A stretch of DNA of 64,000 nt, taken from assembly GCF_033807715.1 (NCBI RefSeq), contig NC_084599.1, positions 12,401,125 through 12,465,124 of the forward strand, read 5' to 3'. The translations under genes and the position numbers were made by a program. Below are positions 36,466-49,616 of this stretch, piece after piece. The stretch comes from Cololabis saira. Taxonomy: Eukaryota > Chordata > Actinopteri > Beloniformes > Belonidae. The notes below the pieces were generated by a model that was given only the letters and a program-made list of their open reading frames with translations, searched no databases and was not told the DNA's origin. Positions within the stretch are counted from its first letter, which is position 1; each line of letters starts with the position of its first letter.

Positions 36466-38960
36466 CTCTTCCAGTTTGCCATTCCTGCTCACCTCCCAAT
36501 CCCTTTCACCCCTCATGCTAAGCCACCCATCCACCTATCCACCCTTGTCCCCCATTAGTGAATGTGGAGCTGCAAGTTAAGGCCTGGTTTTACAGTGTGC
36601 TGAAACAGCTGAGGTCATGGATACGGGCAGAGTGCATGCAGCCTTGTGTGCTGAATGTCAATGAGTTGGCCTTTCTCCAGCCAGGAAACAAGCAGTAGTT
36701 GCGCCTGATCTTGCTTGAACCTTCCTCAGACACCAGAGATAGGCAACGTTCTTGCAAAACAAGCCAAAATTGAGTGATATATGAGCGAGTACCGTAGTAA
36801 GATTCTCACATTGACCCACTCAGCGGACACATTTGGCCTTATCTGGCTGGCTCCTGCCACTTACGGCTCATTTACAACAGTGCTAAGTATTATGTGGGCC
36901 AGACATGTCTCAAGTTCATGAATCGTGCCAAATTTGGGTTTTGGTACGTGTAGACCAGGTTTCCTAAGCTTGTGTTGACATGTGATATGGCAAGGGTTGC
37001 GAGGGCCAAGCGTTTCTGTTTTGTTTTGTTTTCTTTTGTTCCTTCTAAACTTTTTTTCCTTTTGCTTTTTAGAGAATGCAGCAAGGAAACACCAGTCTTA
37101 TGCGTGGGCTTGGCATATATTCCACTGGAAAAAAAAAAAAGGTGAATTTCTAACCTCCCCCAGAAAGAAATATGCCAACTGAAAAAAAAAAATGGTAGAG
37201 AGAAAAGTTCCAATTATGGTTGTTTGAAAGAGGTTGCTCTTGAAATGTTCAGTACAGGTTACAAAAACCCCTTCAAAAGTAAGATGAAGATCAAATGAGC
37301 TAACACGCTTCAAGTGTTTGTCTCACTGTCTCTTGAAATGTCATGTAAAGTATAACACACACTCACATTCCATTCAGCAACAAATGGGAATAATTGTGTG
37401 CAAATGGGTGCAGTTTTGAATGACTGATAAGGAGCACACACTGGGCTGTTGGTGTGTGTCGTTTGTCTCCAGCTTCCATGTGTGTGAGGATACAGTTAAT
37501 TGTGTTTATTTAACGTCGGGGGAAGCCCTGCGCTGATTGTTCACAAAACCCCATATATGGTAATGTAAACACTGCACTTCGTAATTCCTCTGAAACGTGC
37601 AACGCAAAACTGAATGAACACAGGAAGACTCAGTTGGTAGGAAGTGGTAGCCGCTACCATGGTAACAAACTGAAACCTGAAACAGTGAGGGAGACTTGCC
37701 TTTCTGACTGTCTGGACGTCATTTCTAGTACACTACGTCTGAAAGGCAGCAGCTGCAGTGCACATGCAGAGCAGGCACAGACACAGGGAACTTTTGGAGG
37801 CTTAAAGAAAACGATGAAAGGGCAAATAAATATTTTGTGCAGCTTCACCGTTTAAAGAGAATCATGTAGTGGAAAATCCCCATATGTCAAGTACTTTCAC
37901 ATTCGACGATTTGAAAGAAGCGTTAAAAACATTAACTGTAAGAAAAGCACTCAACAAGAAAAGAAAATATGTTAGCAGCACACACCACTTTCACAGACTG
38001 TTTGTGTGAAACAAGCACAGCTTTTTTTCCTGGCTAAACCCCCCCCCCCAAAACAATCTTTCACATAACACAATTTTAAACCTCCTGTCTCCTAAGTGGT
38101 AGAGGTTGTGAACATTTTCCAGATTGATAAATCTTGAAGGCTTTTTGGACATGAAGGCTTTTATGGGCAAAAACAATAGAAGTTGGATTAAATATGGAAA
38201 ATTGGCTGTATTAAGGCTCTCATGTTTATATGTCTACTACTACTACTTAGATCTTGCAAAAGTGGGCCTTGTTGGTCAAAAACCAGTTTAGGTGGATTTC
38301 ACACCTCAGGTTCTTTTCTCTGATCCAAATAACTTCCCAAGCTTTTTTACTTGTTGCGTTTTCCCCCTGGGTTTGGTTTCTTTCCACATGGACAAAAATC
38401 CTTGCTTACCCAAATCTTGTTAATACACAATCATGCAACAACATCCTAACAGGATGGTCAAATACGTTCATCACTATTGTGAAATATATTGATATGCAGC
38501 TTGTTATAGGATAAGCTATTCACCATTGGTCGTCCTGTTTGTTTTTTTATTTAAATACTGGTGGAATGTATCACTTCTACACATACTTCAGTGTAAAAAC
38601 CAAGCAGGTGCTAAAGTTGGGGAGGAATGTTCTGATGCATTGGAACCGACACAGAACAGGATGTTGTTGCATCAATATAAACTGTAAACAATGTGATTTA
38701 GCTCAGTGTAGATTACAGAAACACAACTGGGAGCGCTGCACTACACTTTGCTTGCTGATTCAGATCAGGTTCAACCCTTTTTGGGATCTTGGTCCTGCTG
38801 TTTCGTCAGGATCCTAATACAATCATGCCACTCCAGAAGCACTTATAGCCAGTGGTTTTGGTCCATGCCCAGTGGACTTTCAAGGTCCACAGGGGGGCGT
38901 TTAAGTAGCGGAGAGTTTCAGTACCGGCAACTCAACTGTATTTGTCAGATTACCTGCAGG

Positions 38961-39588
38961 CAGAGCCGCCTGGGAGATTTGCGAGGCCCTGTGCGAAATG
39001 GTTGGGGGGGCCCCTGCGAAATGTTTTGGGTTTTTCGGGTCGGATTGGGTGTCTATATGCGCAATTTTAACTCTCCGATTAGCAAAATACTGGATACCTT
39101 CCGCTGCCTCATCATCATTTGGCTTGCCTCGACGTGGGGCCCCACTGCTGCTTGAGACCCGGTCGGATCGGTGATTTTTGTAACAAATTTATCGAAGAAG
39201 CTTTTCAGAGAGGCATTAAACTCTTCAATTTTCTTTAGTTTTTTTTCTTTTTTCATCCCCTGATGGAAATTTCCTGATTCTGTCTCGTTCTCTCGACATT
39301 GTGTGACAGTTTGTTCCACACTCCACCCGTCTGGATCAGAGCAGCTCGTGTCTGCGCTTGGTCTGACGCAGTTGTATTGAACAACAGACACGTGCATCAT
39401 TGCACATATATTTATTGATATGCACAGACTAGTACACATTTAGGTCTGTAATGGAACGTGACTGTTGATATTTATAAGGGAAAAAACGAAAAAAAAAAAC
39501 GAAAAAAAAACGGCCCATAGCGCGAGGCCCCTTGGGGCGCGAGGCCCCGTGCGGTCGCACGATTCGCACACCCCTTGCGGCGGCACTG
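38961..39588. mobile_element. hAT-type element with palindromic 8-bp target duplication
   Basis: Left end CAGAGCCGCC and right end GGCGGCACTG are inverted repeats, extending imperfectly inward. The flanks are CCTGCAGG at 38953-38960 and 39589-39596, an 8-bp direct repeat that is itself a palindrome. Both end regions are GC-rich (gcgaggcccc-type strings), while the 628-bp middle is ordinary sequence without a transposase. Frames on either strand are short. Confidence 0.88.
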
Positions 39589-41340
39589 CCTGCAGGTTTT
39601 GAGATCCTGTCAGAATCTGTTGTAGTCTGCTTGTTTAAAGATGCAAATCTCAACATGTCTTGTCCTTTTTGGAATGAGGATGAGTGGGGTCAATTAAGAG
39701 GCGTTTTTCTAAACTGAACCCTTTCTCGCATGATTTGCATCGACTGGGTGTTTCTTTGAACTTGGTGGAACTTGTCTGTTACTGCAGCACTGGAGTTAAT
39801 TTTAAGTGCTCTAAAGCCCATATATGTAAAAGCATTCTTAATGTCAGAATATTCAGAAGATGTTTAAAAGGGGTGCAATATTTCCCACACAGCTCTAATT
39901 CAGTTGAGTTTGTCACAGCAATTTGGGCATCACTTATAGTTTACTGTAATCACTGATTAAAAAGCACAGCATGAGTAAAAATAGATTAGTATACATTAAA
40001 TAAACGTGTTCGACCTAATAGCTCTTGACTACTTGTGATTTAGCCAAAAGCATAATCATACTGTTTTCACTGTCTGCAGTGATTTTTCAGTCGTCTGAAA
40101 CTGCAGAGTTGCCGGCCTGCTGTTCAGCTGACCAGATGGCAGTTTGGTAAAGGAATCAGCTGAGTCAGCACCTTAGTATCACATGTATATTACTGCTGCC
40201 ATCTCACATGAATCAGAGCAGGGCACATTGTGCAACATCCCACTTTTCAGAGGTAGGCATTCGCTATATGCAGCATGCTGTTTAGTTGTTTGAGCCACAT
40301 TATACTGGGACAATCTTTGTCTCTAGTTTTAGAAAAGAAAAAAAAACAGCTTGAAACCATTTATTTGGGTATCTGAAGTTATTGCCAACTAAAATATGAT
40401 GTAATTCAACTCTGCCTCTGTCCCTGTTTGGGTGACATAGACCTGTCTGAAAAGATGGCGTTCGGAGAACGGTTCCGTGCTGTGACATCACAGATCCCAA
40501 TCAGAGAATAATAATGATGCTTTCTACGACACTTTAACGCTATAAACGTGTGACTTCTGCAGATATGGGTGTCATTACCCATATCTGTGGGTGGACTCAG
40601 GAGTTTTGAATCCCAGACTGTGAGGAGTTGATACCTAGTTCTGGCACTTGTCAGAGTTCTTTGTCAAAGAAAGTTTGACATGTTCAGAAATTGGAAGGAG
40701 GAACTTATCTGATCAAAATTCAACTGAAGTGTTTATCGTACAGAATAACATAAACTCATGGGTCCACACTGCCTAGTCCTCAAGTATTAACACTGACTAG
40801 ACCTCAGGTTGGAAATAAAAAGATGAACCTGCATGTTCAGCACGTAAACATTTACACTATAGGGGGGGAGGGCGTGGTTTAGACTTTGCTGCTCCCGTTG
40901 TTGGCTGGTCCTGGAGGCTCGTCCCTTCGTCCAATCCAGTGCGTTGGAGAATAGAAGAAACAACAACCTCCCTCCTTCTATCGTGGTCTCTCAGATGTCC
41001 TTCATTCCAAACACGTGGTCCACCAAGCACAACTAGAGAAACACTTATTGGTTACATTTGTGATACAAAATGATGATGGCAGGTACACTAATAAGTGCAG
41101 AAACTTGAGGAGTAATATTCAGACATGAAAATAATATTTGACGTGAAATATAAAATCTACTGAGCAATAACACAGTAACAAACCAAAGACAATGGATGGC
41201 ATGAAAAGTTAAAAGGCATGAAAAGTAAAAATGTTTTACCCTAACACACTGCTTCTTACATCAGGAAGATTTGGGAAATACAAACTATTTTCATTAGTTA
41301 TTGATTTATTCATAACATTATGCTATGGACAAAACTCAGT

Positions 41341-41782
41341 ACGTTTACATGCACTAACAGAAAGTTGAATTGTTGCTTAATCCGACCGATATCGAATTTT
41401 TAAAAGCCATGTACACCTTAGTCGGGATGTAGTGGAACCAAACTGAAGCTCTTGAGATCGAGCTATTAGTGCCAGATAATACGGTCCTAATTCTAGTAAT
41501 TCCGGCATGTATAACCCACTCTTAGCTGAGCTAGCGACTGCCCCGGGACTCCCCCTTCCGGCAGTGACGACACCGCGAAAGCCAGAATATCAACACGGTA
41601 GGAGAAGAAGAAGACGAACAACAAAGAAGTAACCGAAGAACGCCAAAGCAAAAGTGCATGTGGTGCCACCTAGCATTGCAGAGTCCAACGCACCTCACTC
41701 AATAATCGATTGTCTTCTCACCCATGTATAACTGGATTTCTCAGAAACTCCAGTTAAATCCATAGCTTAGATGTGCATTTAA
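41341..41782. mobile_element. Possible DNA-transposon relic (GTTTACATGCAC ends)
   Basis: ACGTTTACATGCACTAACAG at the left and GATGTGCATTTAACC at the right are partly inverted copies of each other and resemble ends seen on dispersed fish elements. No clear target duplication; diverged. Confidence 0.4.
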
Positions 41783-44604
41783 CCCCACCGACTGACTTCC
41801 AGCATTCAAGTTTCTGCTTTAGCTGTTAGCATGTTAGCTGTTCTGTCAGTGTGTTCATCCTGGGGATCAAGAGGTCTGCAGACTTTCCTGAAACATCTGA
41901 TAGATCCGGGTTCACGGACAACTCAGCTTTTTTACAGGTTTCTTGTTCATTTGTTGTAAATATGCTTTTGCATCAGAGCGTTTATCCTGCAAATCTGTGA
42001 ATGCGCCATCTCACCTGAATTTCCGGTTTCATCAGGGTCCATGGGTGCACGGCCTGTTAATATGTTGCATGAGAAAGTTCAGTCAGAATCCCTGTTTTAC
42101 CGGATTCTCGTCATTTCTTGTGACTGTCCTTTGTCCGTCCATTCTGTTCTGACATAGATGGATAACAATACCTCAGATGTATAATAATTATTAAACACAT
42201 TAGAATGTCAAAGATCTAAACAAAATGAGTGGGGTATTTTTCCTATTTATTGTCTTTTTAATGCAAGAGTCCATCTTTATGTTGATCTCTTTGGTTAAAC
42301 AAGCTTCTTATAACAATCATTATACATTCTTAAAGGCTTACTTTGGCCATAAACAAGAAGCCTTTAGTTAGTTTCTCAGTAGAGACAAAGGGTTACTGTT
42401 TCACTGGCAGAAGATAGCAGTGGCATTACAATTTTAAAAAAATGCCCGAGGCCCACATGCCATGCTCTCTGATATTTAGGTCATGGTTCAAAGAGAGTAT
42501 GTCATAGCCCTTAATGCCCTCCAGGATGAAAATAAAAGTAACTTATTCCTTCAAGTAACTATGTAAAAAACTAACATATACCTTAAAAATAGCCTTTTTT
42601 CATGAAGTATATATTTTGGCCTAATTACTCTGGACACATTTATCCTGGGCAGTCATACAAGACCTAAAAGACTTCCACTGAAAGACATTTTAAGCAACAA
42701 AAATACCTAAAATTGCCATCTAACTAGAATGGCTAGCCATCGTCCAAGCAAGAGTTGACCCCCCAATGCTCACAAAGTAACCCCCTGGGTTTCCAGCTCA
42801 AAGCTCATCTTTCCACCATCTTCCTCGCCCCATCATCTAATTAAAGACTCGCATACGAATGTTTTCAGCTTTGTCTCCACAACTGAGCACGTCCTTTGTC
42901 CTCTGTAATTAGCTGTTGCTTCTTAATGCATCTGCTGCAAAAGGTTTGAAGAAAAGGTGGGGATCTGATTTCGCATGAACCTCAAGGCTAAATCCACAGA
43001 CGACAAACCTCTTGTAAATGGGGGGTGGGGGGGAGGGGCTTGCAATAGAGTGTCTGTGCATGTTGCTGGGGGGTGGTTATAGACAATGAGACACGTGCAA
43101 TGGGATAGAGAGGCTTAAGAGGAGGCGTGCTGAAATGCAAATAGGGGTAAACCCCAAGCCCACCACCACCCACGCTGACCCTGCCTGGCTTGTATGATGG
43201 GGGACTCGTTTCCAGTTAACACGCACATACACACAATGACAGAAACATTCATGCATGTAGTGACAAACATCTGCCCCCTCTTTTATTTTGGAGCAGTAAT
43301 AATCAACACCCCCCAACCCCCTTTAAAAGCCCTCTGAAAAGAGAGGGACAGGTGCTTGAACCTCGTGGATTTTAGCTGCATAGAAATTGTCATTTGTCCC
43401 GTATGCAATCCACAAATACACACAGACACACAGGAGCATGGGAATACAGAACTGCTACTCCAGATCCGTCTGCAGTTCCTATTTATGATGATGAATCTCT
43501 CTCAAGAGCTGTTCGGGGAAACATCTGTGTCTGCAGCCGTTTGTACGATGATGCAGCCTAACTCTCTTTTATTTTCTATTCTAATTGTTTTATGTTGGAG
43601 AACATGTACTGTGTTCGTGAGATCACTGATGTCCCTCAGTTGGCTTTGGGACATTTTTTTATTTCCCAAAACCAGAACCAACTTTAACGTTGATGGACAA
43701 AACATAACAGTTAGGAAAATGTTTTGTCCGGTTTGGTAGAGTTCAACATTTGAACACTGAATACATTTTTTGTTAACCCTGAGTGAACCATCTCAGTTAT
43801 GATAAATCACTTCCTAGCCCTCTTACATTTACAAACAGCAAACAGTTATTGAAATGGTCAAAACATCTCACCTAAACCTAAAAATCTGGTCCTTGCCAAC
43901 AATGTGTCTGCTATGAATAATGTTCAACGTAGAAACTCCTTTAATAACTTGTCTGTGACAGCACTTGCATGTAACTACTTTGCCTTTGTAATCTTTTGCA
44001 CGTGTGGAGTGGCTGGATTCACCAGCTGAAACTTGTTGTGACTGGTGAAGGAAATGCATTACTGATAATTACACTTTTGTACAGTTTGGTTGTGATATTT
44101 GGACCAAATCAGGACAAAGACATTCAGTTAATACCAAAGTGTTTTGTTGTATTACGCTTTCTAACACAGCGCATAAGAAGGATACGAAGGTGCTCATTAT
44201 TGCTGGGTTTGAAAGTTTGTACTTAATTAGTAGTTATAAGGTTTTAAAGAGATATAAAAAAAACATGTTTTTGGCTGATACATACAATATTTACACTGAA
44301 AGTGTTCCATTATAAAGTATGGTTCACTCTTCCATCTTGGGTATAAATGAGTGCAAAATGTTAGACTTAGAATCCGAATTATGATTAAAGATACTGTTAT
44401 TTGTGGTTGTCCAGCAACAACAGACCCTCAAGAAACATCCCCCGCACAAAAACAGATACCACTAAGTGTGATCCAATATTCCATGGTAGGATCAGTGGAT
44501 CATCTGGGACCCTCCTGCTATGCTATGCTCTCTCCCCCTTCTTCCAAAACAATAGGGGGGGTTGCAACAGGGGGGCGATGATCAATAGGGATTCTGTGAA
44601 TATG

Positions 44605-44606
<2 letters not shown>

Positions 44607-44667
<61 letters not shown>
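44607..44667. repeat. (TG)n microsatellite
   Basis: About 60 bp of pure TG followed by TTTGTGATTTTC. Confidence 0.95.
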
Positions 44668-44670
<3 letters not shown>

Positions 44671-45575
44671 TGATTTTCTGCGCTGGTCAGTTTCTGGTTC
44701 CCAGTCCGCATTTGCGTGCTTCCATCTGTGGGTGCATTTAAGTGATGCAGGGAGGGGGAGGTGGCGCCTTTTAGTTTTGTGCTATAGTTGTGACTGATAG
44801 AGTGGCGGGCCCCGGCATGCAGGGGCCCGGGGGACGGGCTCTGTATTGGCAGACTCTACAGAGAGGGTTTCTGTTCCCCCATTGATCCAACATGTCAATT
44901 AGACAGATTCAAATAAATGTGCCCTCAGCCCCAGCGAAGCGGCCGTACGCAGAGGCTCCCATGTAAATGACACCAACGCATCAGCCCCCGTGTCACCGGA
45001 GCCGGGGTGATGCCAAAAGGCCTTGTGGGTTAGAATTGACGGGGAGCTTTTCCGCTGAACAGATTGTTTTTCACTTTGACCCTGACGTTTGCTTTTGAGA
45101 AGTCACACGATGTGTACAATGCCACAGACACCATGTAGTACTGACATGTACTTTCACTTGGTCTTTGGTTTTTCTCTAAAAACATCTGCTATTTACAAAA
45201 GTGAAAGTAGGGCAGGTTATTTTTTTCTTTAGAGAGTATATAAAAAAAATCAAGAATAAAGAAAGGCTGTTTGCTGCCATGAAAATACATTTTGAGAATG
45301 TTTTAAAAAAGGCCAAGAGCTTGTTTCTAGCGACATGTTACAGTTTTACCATGTAGGCCTGTTAACTTAAGATAATTGAAAATGGAGCTTTCTAAGAAGT
45401 GGTAACGTTTTGTTTGTTTGTATTTATGAATGTAAACTGTGATCATACCTAAACCACAGTATTTACTGCCTAAACCTAACTAAACAGTCTAAACTTTAGG
45501 TTAATCATTCTAATCTGGAAAACAAATAGACAAACAGATAAAAAATGATCACTCACCCTTTTTTATTAAACTTAA

Positions 45576-45905
45576 AGGAGCTTGAGGCAGGATTTATGAA
45601 AAAAAAATGTATACGTTTGAATTTTTCTAGTAATAATGTCAGATGAAGCGTTCCAAACCAAAAAGAGTGAGCGCTCTAGTATATCTGTGTGTTGCCTTGA
45701 ACAGGCTGTGTGCTGCAAAATGTGCTGCAAGGCTGGGGCCGCTTTTCCCGCGCTGGGCTGCGGATGTGACGTCACATGACGCTGCATGTGCGTTCTCCCC
45801 GTTCTCCCGTGCCGGCTTTGCTGTTGGCTGCAGTACCCCCAACGGCCGTCGTGGCGAGGGGTGGCGCTAGAGAGTCTGATTTCTTAAAAGGAGCCTCATG
45901 CTCCT
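45576..45905. mobile_element. TTAA-flanked MITE (AGGAGCTTGAGGC ends)
   Basis: TTAA at 45572-45575, then AGGAGCTTGAGGC. The right end GCCTCATGCTCCT is followed by TTAA at 45906-45909. The ends are inverted repeats with one mismatch and one gap. TTAA target duplications are shared by the piggyBac and Kolobok groups, so the superfamily is open. The 330-bp interior contains a GC-rich stretch with a TGACGTCA site (45768-45775) and no transposase. It abuts the next element, sharing its right TTAA. Confidence 0.85.
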
Positions 45906-46099
45906 TTAAAGGGGACCTATTATGAAAAACACTTTTTTTCTTGCTTTAACATCTATAAAGTGGTCTCCCCTCAGCCTGCCAACTCAGAGGAGGAAAGCAA
46001 CCAAATTCTGCAGTGTCTGTACAGCTGCCCGGATGACGAGCCGTTTAGATTCTGCTCGCTTTCGTTACGTAACGACGGGAGCGATTTCCATAGGTCGGC

Positions 46100-46650
46100 C
46101 TCCACTGCATGAAACCACGCCCACAACTAACTCCGCCGGCCCTAACTTCCGCCATTATTTCGAAGCGGTGTATCGTGTGGCTGTTTCAACAACGAGGGAC
46201 AGTAAAAATAAGGTTTTGCATCGACACTTACCCTCATAAAAGGATCAGTACCAACAGTACGGACCCGGCAACTGCACACGAGTCAGCGGTAAGTGACGTT
46301 AATTTTTTATGTTATTTATATTTGTCTACGGGTAACACCGGAGCTCCGGTGAGAAGCTCCGGTGGCTCCAGTGTTCCCTTACGGAGTGTTAGGTAACACC
46401 GGAGGTCTATTAGTAATACATTTTTTTCTGTCGATGGTTTCAGATCTTCCAAGCAATGCACCTGAAGCTGTTCAACGACACCTTCAGAAGACGCACGGCC
46501 CTTCCTTGAGCCAGCAATAGTGCATAAATGTTATTTGTATACAACTTGGTGTATATAAACAGTGTATGGTGTATATAAGTGGTGTATATAATGTATACAA
46601 ATGTAATTTTTTTGTTAACAATAAACTTGCCATTTGTGAACATTCAGTGT
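46100..46650 (+). pseudogene. Relic of a spliced transposon gene with THAP-like start
   Basis: Around 46165-46235, translated across frame breaks, one can read CIV, then GCFNNEGQ, then KVLHRHLP. This matches the spacing of a THAP zinc finger (C-x2-4-C-N, then V-x-LHR-x-P), but no single frame contains all of it. A good donor (gcg/gtaagt at 46288/46289) and acceptor (tttcag ending 46443) define a possible 155-bp intron. The following exon has stops and an AATAAA at 46620-46625. I infer the remains of a two-exon transposon gene; function is lost. It sits in the left part of the TTAA element. Confidence 0.4.
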
Positions 46651-46814
46651 TGTGATTTCTTTACAGTTAACATGATTCATTTGTCTTGTAACATAAGAAA
46701 TGAAATGATGAGGAATCGGAGTAAATAACTGTGGTGTACCTGTTTAGAATTAAATTAAAGCTTCTTGTGTGAATTAGTGTGAAGACGAGGTGACCCGTTC
46801 CCTCTTCAGGGAAC

Positions 46815-46908
46815 TAAAGGCTGATTTATGGTTCAGCGTTACACCAACGCAGAGCGTACGGGGTAGGGTACGTGTCGATTTAACGCAGAATCGTAATTCA
46901 GGCTTTAA
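46815..46908. mobile_element. Short TATGGTTCCGCG-family MITE
   Basis: GGCTGATTTATGGTTCAGCG at the left and CAGAATCGTAATTCAGGCTT at the right are inverted arms, with the family's CAACGCAGAGCGTACGG core between. It is about 95 bp, probably internally deleted, inserted inside the TTAA element. Confidence 0.65.
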
Positions 46909-47630
46909 GATCCCAGGGAGTTGTTTACACTGTGTCATAAATGCATGCGAGCGTCCGACTATCGCGTCGAGCTGCGTGACATCGGACGCTCTCTGTCCAC
47001 GGTGAAACCGTTAAACTCGCGGCCAGTTAGGACAGTCCAATAGAAAAAAAATAAAGCAATGGAATTGATTTTGTCGCGTACGCTCGCTCGCATGGGACAC
47101 GCTTTAATAGTGTCCCATGCTGCTCTTCTGCCAGAGCGAGGCTTTGTTCCCTCCCCTGCTACACGTCATTCAGGCAGCCAATCAGCACAGTGCCTCATTA
47201 TCATAGCCTCCCCTCCCCTCAGAATCCCTCATAGAGAAGGAGGTTAGAAGCGGTAGAAATAAAGGCCCCGTTTACACGGAGCAAAAACGGAGGCGTTTTC
47301 ATGCGTTTTGGCCGTTCGTTTACACGAAAACGGAGCTCAAAGTCACCAAAAACGATAATTTCTGAAAACTCCGGCCAAAGTGGAGATTTTCAAAAACTCT
47401 GTTTTCACGTTTGCGTCTAAACAGAGGAAAACGGAGATTTAGGCTTCAGAACGTCACATTATGCAACAGACACGTCACCAGCGTCATGAGTGCGACCTGC
47501 GTTTACAATTAGTTTGGCCACCGTCAATATTTTCTTGTATTTTACCTGTTTTATATTCTAAAGTCACACTTCAAAGTAACTCCACTTCTCTGTCACTCCA
47601 AACGAAAGACTCTCATTCCGTCTTGGAAGT

Positions 47631-49292
<1,662 letters not shown>

Positions 49293-49616
49293 ACTGGAAG
49301 TTACACGTCACGTGTTGTTTGTTGATGTTTTTTCCAGGATTCTGATTGGCTGGCATGACGTTAACAGCGTTTTTATGCGGATTCGTGTAAATGAAGAGAT
49401 TCTGAAAACGATCTCGTGTAAACGATGGAATTTTTCAAAACGTAGAGGGGTAAATATCCATTTTTGTAAATACCCGGCTATGTGTAAACGAGGCCAAAGA
49501 CAGGGCCCAGAGGCTGAATTTCTAATTTATGTAGAAAAAACAATCAAAAGCTTGTTTTTAAGACATTCAAGGCTTGTTTAAAATATACATTAAATGCCAT
49601 AATAGGTTACCTTTAA

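Larger units (their letters stand above)
28760..38952. other. Intergenic DNA, no gene recognised
   Basis: About 10 kb of AT-rich sequence. Apart from the listed inverted-repeat element near 30.3 kb, the dispersed repeat near 33.7 kb and a GT array at 36.4 kb, I see no splice-bounded coding exon, tRNA or known protein similarity. Open frames are short and without supporting signals. In mammals CIRBP follows MIDN closely, but no RNA-recognition-motif coding sequence is visible here. Confidence 0.6.
39597..45571. other. Intergenic DNA, no gene recognised
   Basis: No splice-bounded exon or known protein similarity seen. It includes a possible transposon relic at 41341-41782, G/C-rich strings near 43020-43075 and 44545-44580, and a GT array. 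The remainder is featureless to me. Confidence 0.55.

Noticed and set aside
36286..36580. Cys-Val and Thr-His repeat frames
   Set aside because: TG microsatellite artefact; the same applies at 44607-44667, 47844-47958 and 58485-58576.
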